Made by a program: the position numbers and the translations under genes
The notes under the pieces: generated by a model
What the model saw: only the letters and a program-made list of their open reading frames with translations
What the model was told of the DNA's origin: nothing
The model's database searches: none
In this document: one piece after another, positions 22,739-34,193 of the stretch
Layout of the letters: each line of letters begins with the position of its first letter
Position numbering within the stretch: the first letter of the stretch is position 1
From: Helichrysum umbraculigerum
Taxonomy: Eukaryota; Streptophyta; Magnoliopsida; Asterales; Asteraceae
NCBI GenBank assembly: GCA_949592205.1
Contig: CATIUR010000001.1
Location: 210,744,250 to 210,808,249 of the forward strand
Length of the DNA stretch: 64,000 nucleotides
Direction: 5' to 3'

Positions 22739-23201
22739 CATATTTTGGTGACTTTTTTTATTAATAAATTTTTTCGAAATAATTTGACATACATGTCAAT
22801 CTTAGAGACTAACGTGTCAAATGATAAGGCCATTAGAAAATTTTAAATTCTTTCTATATATATTAACTTTAAATATAAAGATAAAGAAATTATAATTTGT
22901 AGAGAAAAATTGGGTTGATATTTTTTTTGCAAGATGACATTAACGGTTCATGAATTAATGTACCCATTTAAGTATTAGAAGTGTTTGACATAAAATGTTT
23001 AGAAGGATATACATTAAAAGTATCATTCCAAATAATATTGATTTTTTAAAGAAATTTAGTCAAACAAATAAATTATAACTTGATCCTTATGTAAGTTAAA
23101 AATTAGTATTCAATGAATTAATGTTGCACATTAAAGAGTTAGAAGTTTTGACATGGAATGTTTAGAAAATTATACTTATCAAAATACTCATTTCAAATAG
23201 T
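22739..23201. other. AT-rich spacer with a diverged direct repeat
   Basis: Two related stretches of about 95 bp start near 22947 and 23109 (TGAATTAATG..TTAGAAG..TTTGACAT..AATGTTTAGAA), spaced by about 162 bp. No gene is visible. Confidence 0.45.
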
Positions 23202-23611
23202 ACTTATGAAACGTCCCAATTTCGTGTTTTTTTTTTGTTTTTTTTTTTTAAAGTAAACTCGTTTTACATTGGTTCCATTAAATTTTCACATTTAATTATT
23301 ACAAAACCAAAATGAATACATCTTTAACAAATTTCACTAAATCATACTCTTTTGGGCGATTTATACAATGACAATTCAAAACGACAATTCAACCGAATGT
23401 GAAGCTTGTCTAACAACACTACAAGCTTCAATCCACGCTACCTCCTTGTAATCATATTTCATCCAATTGGTTCAACTTAATCAAGAAATTACAACATAAA
23501 ACCACTGAAACGAGTAAGCATAAAGCTTAGTGAGTATACAAACAATTAAATAAATAATTCACCACAAGCATCAACATGATACAATTATCAAATAATCACT
23601 TATCTCTTTAA

Positions 23612-25701
23612 TGTAACGCCCCAAATTTTGTAAGTTTAAAACTTTAAAATATATTATTTTAATTGTTTAAGTTAAAAAGGACTAGCTGTGAAATACATTT
23701 TAAGTCTTTGGGACTTGTCATTTAATGAATAAGTTAGGAGAGGGACTAAAAGTGACCAGTACTATAAGTTGAAGGTTTAAATCGCAAACTGCAGTATAAA
23801 AATGCTGCTTCTATACTATTCTACTGTATGCTAATAATTAAAATTCAGAAATATCACGTATTTTGTTCTTGTGAAGTCGGTTTTGAAGAAATACAAGGAG
23901 GAAGGTTTAATTATAAGTAAATCACTTAGGGTTTTGCTAATTAGTGATTGTAATCACTTAATCTCAAGGTTTAAGGTATGTTTAACATGTTCTTGTGTTC
24001 AATTTGATGTTTGAATTGTTAGAATTAAACCCTAACTATGGGGTTTTGAATGATATTTAGTTTTAATCATGAATTGGATAAGATAATGCTAGATACATGA
24101 TGTTAACATGATTATTGAAGTTAATATGTTAAAGTTTATGTATAATTAAACATATGCTTATGGATATTGTTAAATTAGTAAGTTGTAAAGAGAATTAATA
24201 TGAAAGTGATGAAGTTAGTGATATGTAAATAACCATGATATGTGATTATAATGAAAGTTAAGAAGTAAGAAAGTGATAACCAAATTAATTGAGTAAAGTG
24301 GTGTTAGTGAATTAACACCTATTTTATAAGTAAAGAATTGATTATGTGGTTAAGTGATTTATGTGAATTATGTGATTATGTTTAGGTGATAAAGGAATTG
24401 ATTTTGCTCAAGTTGGTTCAAGTGGTTCTTTATCTCAAAAGCAAGGTAAGTAATGGGATTATTGTTAAAGTAGTGATTACCATGTCATTTGCTTGATGTT
24501 AGCCAAGGAATGGCATTGGTATCACTTGTGGAAGTAGTTAATCCTTTGAGGTTAACTTGTGGAAGTGATTAAGGATCCTTAATATGTTAAAGTGTTAAAG
24601 TTATTGTTTAAGTGTCCATTACTTACTAAGCAATGTGCTTATTGTGTTAAGTTTAAATTTTGTAGGTGAAGCAAGTGAAAAGAAAGTTGATTTGGGCAAG
24701 AAGCCTATGGGGACCTAATGGTGGAGCTTGTTATGTGATGGTAACAAGTTTTAATCTTCTTAAATCATGCTCATGATATGTTATGTATACCCCTTTTTGG
24801 TAAAGAAACAATGTTTTGACATGTAAAGTTGAAAGTCATGTTAGGTTGATGGTCAAAGTCAAACATGTTGAAATGTGAAGGTTAAATTAGTCAATGAGTT
24901 ATGTTATACTCATTGATAGTTTTGGCGATGATGATATTGTACACTAGATAACTATAATGTGAATATAATGGTTTTTATGGAAATTTTGATGTTAATGGTT
25001 AAGTTGAAGTATTGATAGTGAAAGTGGCCTAGGTTGACTTAGAATAGTCAAAGAAATGTGATTTAGGTGTTGGAATAGTGGTTATTTGGGTAAAGACCCA
25101 AACGGGTCGTTAAAGTGCCCAAATGGGTCACTTAATGGGTAAACGGCTAGAATGAGTTGTGGTTTAGGTACGATGAATGCGAATATGGCATTAAGTCCTA
25201 AATATGGTATTAGAAATGTGGTAAAAAGGTTGAAGTCTGATGTTGGGTGGATTGGAATTTGGTATGTCTTTAGAATGGGTCGAAAATGACCATAAAAAGG
25301 TCACTAGTCTAATTCTTGATAAAACGCGAATTTATGAAAAGTGGAAATTGGGAAATGTTTGAAATATCATTTTACACGTGCCTGCAAATTTTCATGGTCA
25401 TTGGACTTGTCATTTTCAAGATATGCACGATTGAATTTCGGAAGATGGTAAAAGGGACAGCAGGCTTGATTCCCGGGGAATGAGAGTCATTCCTGGGGAA
25501 TCCGACTCAAATTACTAACAGCATGCTTCATTCCTGGGGAATGGGAGTCATTCCTGGGGAATCTCTTATAAATTCAACATTTTATTATTTAAATCCTTAT
25601 TTGATCTAGGGAATGATACAACAAGTCTAAAATGTCATATTAAAACGTAGGACTTTACGAAATGAGTAAAAAAAATAAAAAAATAAAATCGGGGTGTTTC
25701 A
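23612..25701 (+). repeat. 5' LTR of T1
   Basis: A 2090-bp LTR running TGTAACGCCCC..GTGTTTCA. A TATA-like GTATAAAAATG lies near 23795, which would leave about 1.9 kb of LTR in the transcript. Donor-like AAG/GTAAGTAAT (GT at 24446-24447) and acceptor-like TTTTGTAG/GTG (near 24665) suggest a spliced leader. Four short palindromes ATTCCYGGGGAAT lie at 25469-25562. Confidence 0.95.
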
Positions 25702-25704
25702 AGT

Positions 25705-25716
25705 TGGTATCAGAGC
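25705..25716 (+). promoter_or_regulatory. Primer-binding site of T1
   Basis: TGGTATCAGAGC, complementary to initiator tRNA-Met, lies three bases after the LTR. Confidence 0.95.
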
Positions 25717-26076
25717 TTGGTTTAAGGGATTCGGGTATTCACCATTAGTGGGTACTTGATCTTAAACCACTATTATTATTGTTTGAGCATGATATTTAAT
25801 TATTTTGTGATATTATTTGACTAATTGATGAAGTGCTAAGATTTCTGAATCGAGGTGTCACGTGTGGACCATGGTGACGTATGTGGTAATGTGATAATTA
25901 GTGTGCCTGGCCAACACATGAATTATCATATGACTTCGTACGGTGTCATGGAAAACACGAGATGTCAAGAGAATGAAGTCTTAGTGGTTATTAATTGTTA
26001 TAAGTTAAGGTAAAATAGGCATGTTAATTGTTAAAGTATGTGTATATTAAATATCTTATGTCTATTTTCAGTAAAG

Positions 26077-29000
26077 ATGGATGAAAGGGATATTGATCTA
26101 AATCTAGGATTAAATCCTCACAGTAGAGCCCAGAATAGGGAAGCAGGGGGCGGTGGTGAAAGACCAAGATCTCCTGCCAATGAAGCTAGGCTATCTTTAC
26201 CTGAATTAAGAACTTTAATTGCTCAAGAAGTCGCTCACGCTCAAGAAGCATCTTTACCTCTTTTACTTAGTAGGATTTCGGAGACCATTACCGATGAATT
26301 TTATAGACGTGAGGAAGAGGCGAATACTTTTGGTAATATACCACATGTTGATCCACCGGTGGTACAAGTTCCAGAAGAGAAAAAGATCAGTTATCGAGAC
26401 TTTTCTGCTTGTAATCCACCATCTTACGAAGGGGATATGGATCCTATTAAAGCTCAAAGGTGGATTTCTGAAGTTGAAGGGGCATTTGCTACTATTGAAT
26501 GTCCCGAGAGACTTCAGGTACGATATGTAGCTAATCTTCTTAAATCTCGCGCTAAAGGTTGGTGGGAAGTTCAGTGCCGTACTAAAGGCGCTGAGGCAAT
26601 TAAGAATTTAACTTGGAAGGAATTTAAGGAGATGTTTAATAATGCTTATTCTCAAGAAGCTGATCTGCAAGAAATTCGTCGTGCATTTCTATCTATGGAA
26701 CAAAAGACAGAGTCGATAAATGAGCTTGTTGGTTTATTCTTGGATCGAGCACACTTTTGTCCGGAGTATATGGAGAATCCCAAGAGGTTAATGGAGCATT
26801 TTCATCATATTTTGAAGCCAGAAATCCGTCAATTTGTTAACCCAAAACGTTGTCAAAGTCTTGAAGAGATGATTGATGAAGCTCGGTTCCAAGAGCTTGA
26901 ATGGGGTCGTAGGGTTGCTAAGAGGAAAGCCGAACAATCTTCTTATTCTTCAAAGAAATTTAGATCTGGTGAAGGTTCCAAGAAGGAGGAGAGACGAGGA
27001 GAAAGGAAGGAAGTTCCGGAATGCAAGACTTGTCATAAAAGGCATTTCGGAGAGTGTAGGTTCGGGTCAAGTGCGTGTAATCAATGTGGGAGAGTGGGTC
27101 ATATTGCCCGTGATTGCCCTAACCCAATTAGGGTATGTTATAATTGTTATAAGCCGGGACACATTAAAGCTGAATGTCCTGATCTAAGGGCTCAATCTGC
27201 TCCACTTCCACCTCGTCGATATAATGAAAGGAAAACTGATGAACCTCCAAAAGCTAAAGGCCGATCATTTCAAATTACTGCTGAAGAAGCTCAAAGAGCC
27301 CCCGATGTGTTAACAGGTACCTTCTTTGTTGATTTTAAACCTGCATACATACTGTTTGATTCGGGAGCCTCAAGATCATTCGTATCTGAGAAGTTTTGTC
27401 TAAATTTCTCAATTCCTCTTTCTGAATTAGATGCTCCACTAGATGTGGAGGTTGCTGATGATAGAATTATTTATGTGACCAATGTTTATCGTGAGTGTCA
27501 GTTAGTAATTAATAGTGAAACCTTCATCATAAACCTTATCCCTATGCAAATGGGTGAATTCGATGTAGTAGTTGGTATGGATTGGTTAGGAAAGCATGGA
27601 GCTATTATTCAATGTGAAAAGAAAATTATTCGGGTTAACTCACCAAGTGGGGGAGTAATAGATATTTATGGGGAAAAGAGAAAATCTTCGCTATCTATTT
27701 GCACTTTTGCTCGTGCTAAACGACATTTGTCACATGGGTGTCAGGCATTTTTGGCACATGTGGTTGATGTTCAGAAATCTACTCCCAAAATCTGTGAAAT
27801 TCCTGTTGTCAAAGAGTTTTCTGATGTATTTCCTGACGAGCTGCCGGGCATCCCACCCGATAGGCAAGTTGAATTTCGTATTGATTTGGTGCCGGGAGCC
27901 ACACCTATTGCTAAAACTCCTTATAGGCTAGCTCCCTCTGAAATGCAAGAACTTATGAAGCAATTGCAAGAGCTACTGGACAAGGGTTTCATTCGTCCGA
28001 GTAGTTCACCATGGGGAGCTCCAGTACTTTTTGTTAAGAAGAAAGATGGCACCATGCGCATGTGCATTGATTATAGGGAATTAAATAAAGTAACTATCAA
28101 GAATAGGTATCCTCTACCTAGGATTGATGATTTATTTGATCAACTCCAAGGTGCAAGTTTCTTTTCAAAAATTGATCTGCGTTCCGGTTATCATCAATTG
28201 AAAGTCAGAGAAGAAGATGTTTCCAAAACTGCTTTCAGGACAAGGTATGGCCATTATGAATTTGTGGTTATGCCTTTTGGTCTGACAAATGCACCTGCAG
28301 CATTCATGGATCTTATGAATCGGGTATGTCGCCCTATGCTCGATAGATTTGTGATTGTGTTTATTGATGATATTCTTATTTATTCCAAATCTAGTGGTGA
28401 TCATGAATTTCATTTGAGGCAAGTATTACAGACATTGAGAAATGAAAAGCTTTATGCTAAATTCTCGAAGTGTGAGTTTTGGCTTCGGGAAGTTCAATTT
28501 TTGGGTCATGTAGTTAATAATCAAGGGATTAAAGTGGATCCCGCCAAAGTTGAAGCGGTAATGAAATGGGAGCCTCCAACAAATCCTACTGAAGTTAGGA
28601 GTTTTCTAGGATTAGCCGGTTACTATCGACGGTTTATCCAAGATTTCTCAAAGATTGCTACTCCTCTTACTAAGCTCACTCGAAAGAACGTTAAATTTGA
28701 ATGGAATGAACATTCTGAACAAGCTTTCCGAATTCTTAAGCAAAAGCTTAGTCAAGCACCTATCTTAGTACTTCCTGATGGTATTGAAGATATGGTAGTC
28801 TTTTGTGATGCCTCATACAATGGTTTGGGCTGCGTCTTGATGCAACGGGGCAAGGTAATTGCCTATGCTTCTAGACAATTGAAAGATCACGAAAAAGGGT
28901 ACCCCACTCACGACTTAGAACTGGTGGCGGTTGTTTTTGCCTTGAAAATATGGAGGCATTATCTTTATGGTGTTAAGTGTACTATTTACACTGACCATAA

Positions 29001-30645
29001 AAGCCTTAAATACTTTTTCGATCAGCGTGATCTTAATATGAGACAAAGGCGTTGGCTTGATTTGGTAAAAGATTATGATTGTGAAATATTGTATCATCCT
29101 GGAAAAGCTAACGTGGTAGCTGACGCATTGAGCAGAAAAGCTATGCATCATTCTTTAATTGTTAAATCTCTTCGAATCACAATTCTTCCAAATTTATTGG
29201 ATCAAATTAAAGAGGCACAACAAACTGCATGGCAAAAAGGTTTTTGGAGAGCTGAACGAATTAAGGGTCAAATTCCGTATATTGTTGATGATTCACGTGG
29301 GGTAAAGACTCGATATGGAAGAATTTGGATTCCTAACTCTCCTGAATTGAAAAAGCTTTTATTAGATGAAGCTCATAAGTCACGATATTCTATTCATCCT
29401 GGTGCAACCAAGATGTACCATGATTTAAAGTCTGATTATTGGTGGCCAGGTATGAAACGTGAAATTGTTAAGTATGTGGAACAATGTTTGACTTGCTTAC
29501 AGGTTAAGGCTGAACATCAAAAGCCGTATGGCAAAATGCAGCCTTTGGATATACCTGTTTGGAAGTGGGAACACATTACAATGGATCTTATTACTAAGTT
29601 GCCTAAAACTCAGCGACAACATGATGCAATTTGGGTGATAGTGGATCGTCTGACTAAAAGCGCCCTATTTCTACCAATCAAAGAAACTATGTCTTCTGAG
29701 GCTCTTGCTGATTTATATGTAAAGGAAGTGGTTGCCCGACACGGTATGCCTATATCTATTGTCTCAGACCGAGACAGTAGATTTACTTCTCGGTTTTGGG
29801 CTAAATTTCAAGAAGATCTGGGTACACGTGTCAACCTAAGTACTGCTTACCATCCTCAAACAGATGGTCAAAGTGAAAGAACAATTCAAACTTTAGAAGA
29901 TATGTTAAGGGCATGTGCCATTGATTTTGGTGGTAGCTGGGATATTCATTTGCCTCTTGCAGAGTTTTCTTACAATAATAGTTACCATGCAAGTATCAAG
30001 ATGGCGCCATATGAAATGTTGTATGGAAGAAAATGTAGGACTCCATTATGTTGGGGTGAGATTGGGCAAAGAGAGTTGGGAAGTACTGACATTGTTCATA
30101 GGACAACAGAAAAGATTAATCAAATCAGAGAACGATTAAAGACGGCGCAAGATAGACAAAAATCTTATGCTAATAAAAGAAGACGCCCAATAGAATTTCA
30201 GGAAGGAGATATGGTTATGTTAAAAGTGTCTCCTTGGAAAGGCATAATTCGTTTTAGAAAGCGTGGAAAGTTGAGTCCTAGATTTATTGGTCCATTCAAA
30301 ATCATTGCAAGAGTCGGAAAAGTGGCTTATCGCCTTGAGCTACCTGATGAATTGGCGGGAATACATGATACGTTCCATGTGTCTTATCTTAGAAAGTGTT
30401 TAGTTGATGAGGCAGCATATGTGCCTTTAGAAGATATTGAAATTAATGACCAACTGAGCTATGTTGAACAACCGATAGCAATCCTTGATGAAAAGACTAA
30501 ACAATTAAGAAACAAGGAAATCAAACTACTTAAAGTTCAATGGAAGCATAGGAAGGGTTCTGAGTTCACTTGGGAGTCGGAGGAAGAAATGATTAAGTAC
30601 TATCCGGCTTTACATCAAGAATGGATTGTGAGGACACAATCCTGA
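26077..30645 (+). CDS. T1 gag-pol polyprotein, intact, with C-terminal chromodomain-like segment
   Basis: The single frame opens at 26038, but the methionine at 26077 (MDERDIDLN) is the likelier start, giving 1522 residues. Numbering from 26038, the order is: gag domain near 115-290; zinc knuckles near 345-380 (CNQCGRVGHIARDC, CYNCYKPGHIKAEC); aspartic protease LFDSGAS near 438; reverse transcriptase near 620-800 with VFIDDIL near 775; RNase H near 920-1040; integrase zinc finger near 1115-1160; and catalytic D, D, E near 1181, 1241 and 1278 (MDLITKLP, SDRDSRF, DGQSERTIQ). A chromodomain-like tail follows near 1480-1530. This is the Tekay chromovirus layout, where the tail is thought to guide integration into heterochromatin. 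No stop or shift breaks it. Start choice is less sure than the rest. Confidence 0.97.
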   Translation: MDERDIDLNLGLNPHSRAQNREAGGGGERPRSPANEARLSLPELRTLIAQEVAHAQEASLPLLLSRISETITDEFYRREEEANTFGNIPHVDPPVVQVPEEKKISYRDFSACNPPSYEGDMDPIKAQRWISEVEGAFATIECPERLQVRYVANLLKSRAKGWWEVQCRTKGAEAIKNLTWKEFKEMFNNAYSQEADLQEIRRAFLSMEQKTESINELVGLFLDRAHFCPEYMENPKRLMEHFHHILKPEIRQFVNPKRCQSLEEMIDEARFQELEWGRRVAKRKAEQSSYSSKKFRSGEGSKKEERRGERKEVPECKTCHKRHFGECRFGSSACNQCGRVGHIARDCPNPIRVCYNCYKPGHIKAECPDLRAQSAPLPPRRYNERKTDEPPKAKGRSFQITAEEAQRAPDVLTGTFFVDFKPAYILFDSGASRSFVSEKFCLNFSIPLSELDAPLDVEVADDRIIYVTNVYRECQLVINSETFIINLIPMQMGEFDVVVGMDWLGKHGAIIQCEKKIIRVNSPSGGVIDIYGEKRKSSLSICTFARAKRHLSHGCQAFLAHVVDVQKSTPKICEIPVVKEFSDVFPDELPGIPPDRQVEFRIDLVPGATPIAKTPYRLAPSEMQELMKQLQELLDKGFIRPSSSPWGAPVLFVKKKDGTMRMCIDYRELNKVTIKNRYPLPRIDDLFDQLQGASFFSKIDLRSGYHQLKVREEDVSKTAFRTRYGHYEFVVMPFGLTNAPAAFMDLMNRVCRPMLDRFVIVFIDDILIYSKSSGDHEFHLRQVLQTLRNEKLYAKFSKCEFWLREVQFLGHVVNNQGIKVDPAKVEAVMKWEPPTNPTEVRSFLGLAGYYRRFIQDFSKIATPLTKLTRKNVKFEWNEHSEQAFRILKQKLSQAPILVLPDGIEDMVVFCDASYNGLGCVLMQRGKVIAYASRQLKDHEKGYPTHDLELVAVVFALKIWRHYLYGVKCTIYTDHKSLKYFFDQRDLNMRQRRWLDLVKDYDCEILYHPGKANVVADALSRKAMHHSLIVKSLRITILPNLLDQIKEAQQTAWQKGFWRAERIKGQIPYIVDDSRGVKTRYGRIWIPNSPELKKLLLDEAHKSRYSIHPGATKMYHDLKSDYWWPGMKREIVKYVEQCLTCLQVKAEHQKPYGKMQPLDIPVWKWEHITMDLITKLPKTQRQHDAIWVIVDRLTKSALFLPIKETMSSEALADLYVKEVVARHGMPISIVSDRDSRFTSRFWAKFQEDLGTRVNLSTAYHPQTDGQSERTIQTLEDMLRACAIDFGGSWDIHLPLAEFSYNNSYHASIKMAPYEMLYGRKCRTPLCWGEIGQRELGSTDIVHRTTEKINQIRERLKTAQDRQKSYANKRRRPIEFQEGDMVMLKVSPWKGIIRFRKRGKLSPRFIGPFKIIARVGKVAYRLELPDELAGIHDTFHVSYLRKCLVDEAAYVPLEDIEINDQLSYVEQPIAILDEKTKQLRNKEIKLLKVQWKHRKGSEFTWESEEEMIKYYPALHQEWIVRTQS

Positions 30646-30661
30646 ATAAGTGGGGGAGAGT

Positions 30662-32750
30662 TGTAACGCCCCAAATTTTGTAAGTTTAAAACTTTAAAAT
30701 ATATTATTTTAATTGTTTAAGTTAAAAAGGACTAGCTGTGAAATACATTTTAAGTCTTTGGGACTTGTCATTTAATGAATAAGTTAGGAGAGGGACTAAA
30801 AGTGACCAGTACTATAAGTTGAAGGTTTAAATCGCAAACTGCAGTATAAAAATGCTGCTTCTATACTATTCTACTGTATGCTAATAATTAAAATTCAGAA
30901 ATATCACGTATTTTGTTCTTGTGAAGTCGGTTTTGAAGAAATACAAGGAGGAAGGTTTAATTATAAGTAAATCACTTAGGGTTTTGCTAATTAGTGATTG
31001 TAATCACTTAATCTCAAGGTTTAAGGTATGTTTAACATGTTCTTGTGTTCAATTTGATGTTTGAATTGTTAGAATTAAACCCTAACTATGGGGTTTTGAA
31101 TGATATTTAGTTTTAATCATGAATTGGATAAGATAATGCTAGATACATGATGTTAACATGATTATTGAAGTTAATATGTTAAAGTTTATGTATAATTAAA
31201 CATATGCTTATGGATATTGTTAAATTAGTAAGTTGTAAAGAGAATTAATATGAAAGTGATGAAGTTAGTGATATGTAAATAACCATGATATGTGATTATA
31301 ATGAAAGTTAAGAAGTAAGAAAGTGATAACCAAATTAATTGAGTAAAGTGGTGTTAGTGAATTAACACCTATTTTATAAGTAAAGAATTGATTATGTGGT
31401 TAAGTGATTTATGTGAATTATGTGATTATGTTTAGGTGATAAAGGAATTGATTTTGCTCAAGTTGGTTCAAGTGGTTCTTTATCTCAAAAGCAAGGTAAG
31501 TAATGGGATTATTGTTAAAGTAGTGATTACCATGTCATTTGCTTGATGTTAGCCAAGGAATGGCATTGGTATCACTTGTGGAAGTAGTTAATCCTTTGAG
31601 GTTAACTTGTGGAAGTGATTAAGGATCCTTAATATGTTAAAGTGTTAAAGTTATTGTTTAAGTGTCCATTACTTACTAAGCAATGTGCTTATTGTGTTAA
31701 GTTTAAATTTTGTAGGTGAAGCAAGTGAAAAGAAAGTTGATTTGGGCAAGAAGCCTATGGGGACCTAATGGTGGAGCTTGTTATGTGATGGTAACAAGTT
31801 TTAATCTTCTTAAATCATGCTCATGATATGTTATGTATACCCCTTTTTGGTAAAGAAACAATGTTTTGACATGTAAAGTTGAAAGTCATGTTAGGTTGAT
31901 GGTCAAAGTCAAACATGTTGAAATGTGAAGGTTAAATTAGTCAATGAGTTATGTTATACTCATTGATAGTTTTGGCGATGATGATATTGTACACTAGATA
32001 ACTATAATGTGAATATAATGGTTTTTATGGAAATTTTGATGTTAATGGTTAAGTTGAAGTATTGATAGTGAAAGTGGCCTAGGTTGACTTAGAATAGTCA
32101 AAGAAATGTGATTTAGGTGTTGGAATAGTGGTTATTTGGGTAAAGACCCAAACGGGTCGTTAAAGTGCCCAAATGGGTCACTTAATGGGTAAACGGCTAG
32201 AATGAGTTGTGGTTTGGGTACGATGAATGCGAATATGGCATTAAGTCCTAAATATGGTATTAGAAATGTGGTAAAAAGGTTGAAGTCTGATGTTGGGTGG
32301 ATTGGAATTTGGTATGTCTTTAGAATGGGTCGAAAATGACCATAAAAAGGTCACTAGTCTAATTCTTGATAAAACGCGAATTTATGAAAAGTGGAAATTG
32401 GGAAATGTTTGAAATATCATTTTACACGTGCCTGCAAATTTTCATGGTCATTGGACTTGTCATTTTCAAGATATGCACGATTGAATTTCGGAAGATGGTA
32501 AAAGGGACAGCAGGCTTGATTCCCGGGGAATGAGAGTCATTCCTGGGGAATCCGACTCAAATTACTAACAGCATGCTTCATTCCTGGGGAATGGGAGTCA
32601 TTCCTGGGGAATCTCTTATAAATTCAACATTTTATTATTTAAATCCTTATTTGATCTAGGGAATGATACAACAAGTCTAAAATGTCATATTAAAACGTAG
32701 GACTTTACGAAATGAGTAAAAAAAAAAAAAAAAAAAATCGGGGTGTTTCA
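30662..32750 (+). repeat. 3' LTR of T1
   Basis: The 2089-bp partner of the 5' LTR, preceded by the purine tract and followed by TTTAA. It is nearly identical to its partner. Confidence 0.95.
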
Positions 32751-34193
32751 TTTAAATAGATACTATTTAGCAACTGTAGAGATTTCTCCATATTTCGTAG
32801 GGATCCGCGGTCCAATAGATACAAGTAAGCATGACACCAAATCACATCGGAATGAATACCAAGCTTAATAGATACCGAGTAGTGCCAAGCACTTATTTCG
32901 TAATAATCATTTATTTCGTAACAATCAAATCTCTACAATACTCAATTCACATAATTCATATAATTCCCACATAAATTTCCAAATAATTCAACAACTAGCA
33001 ACAATAAACAACAATGGTTAACAACAAATATCAACTTAAGATTCGAGATACGATACAACGTAAGAACAATTATGAGAAACAACTATAAGAAACAAACAAT
33101 ATTCCAAACGATTGTATGAACCTCTTGCTCGTAAGCAATCCGGAGCATACAATCATTACTCATTTAATCCTCGTATCACTCACCTTTGCTTTTAAGGTAA
33201 ATGCATGGTTTCACATCCAAATAGCTAAACCACCGTTCTTGATCACTTAGCATATAACCTATCGATACAATAACACATTTAATAACTAGAAATTATTATA
33301 ATCAATACATCAACATTATCAATCCATCACCCTTTTGGATTGATCATACTACACATGATCTCTCTTTTCATACTTCTCTTATTTCACTATTTCATTACTT
33401 AAACCATAACCATATACATGATTTAATCACTTAAATTCTATTTCAATAATCACTAATGATCACCATAATCATCTTATCCACTTAATCATAATCATTCTCA
33501 TAATCATACTTAATTCAATCACTTTTTTTTTTTTGAAAGGCTAAGTATATATTATAAATATGTCTCTTGATTCAATACTTCAATTTTCATTATTCATGCT
33601 CTAATAACATTTATAATCACCAATTAAGGTGTATTAATACCAATTCATCACCTTTTATACAAAACCCACTTTGATTACTAATCATACAATTCAAATTATC
33701 AAATTCTAGGATGAGTTAATGTTAATCACCATCACTTATACACTTATATACCACTAAATCATCATTATCAACCCCAATTTCGGATTGAAACTATCAATCA
33801 ACCAAAACCCACATATAAACCCATTTCTAGGTTAGGAAAATTGAAGAACAAAGATTACCTCATGTTAGGAATGATCAATCATTGATGAACTTAGATTCTC
33901 AAGCTTCAATTTCATGTTAGGATTCGATTTTGATTTAGGGTTTAAGGTTTCTGCGTGGTTTTCTTTGTTCGTGAAGTTCCTGGAATGTTTTGAGTGATAT
34001 ATCATACGTACATACATATGTTAATGGATATATATGTGATTTAATTTTATTCCCCGTGATTATCATTGTCTTGAACTTTAAAACCGACTTACAATTATTA
34101 CTATTTTATTTCACCTAAAGTAAAGATAATTTAAAACAATTACTATTACTTTATTCACAATATTACTTTTGAATTTTGGGGTGTTACAACTTA

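Larger units (their letters stand above)
23607..32755 (+). mobile_element. Complete Ty3/gypsy chromovirus T1 (Tekay-like)
   Basis: A 9139-bp element at 23612-32750 with the duplication TTTAA on both sides. It has 5' LTR 23612-25701, primer site 25705-25716, one uninterrupted gag-pol frame, purine tract GTGGGGGAGAG (30650-30660) and 3' LTR 30662-32750. By eye the two LTRs differ at one substitution (25166 A, 32216 G) and in the length and composition of an A-rich run near their ends. All parts needed for autonomous retrotransposition are present, and the insertion looks very recent. Confidence 0.96.
23202..34193 (-). mobile_element. Solo LTR F, interrupted by gypsy T1
   Basis: The outer ends are TGAAACGTCCC at 23207 and GGGTGTTACA at 34188, flanked by the duplication ACTTA (23202-23206, 34189-34193). 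After removal of T1 and one copy of its duplication the LTR is about 1838 bp. On the minus strand it begins TGTAACACCCCAAA and ends GACGTTTCA, like T1, and it has a donor-like AAAAGCAAAGGTGAGTGAT (GT at 33183-33182) matching T1's AAAAGCAAGGTAAGTAAT. It is therefore a diverged relative of T1. No internal domain is present. Confidence 0.9.

Noticed and set aside
23812..24700. Possible host gene exons in the T1 LTR (splice-like sites)
   Set aside because: The same sequence is in both LTRs of T1 and in relative F, so the sites belong to the element and not to a host gene.
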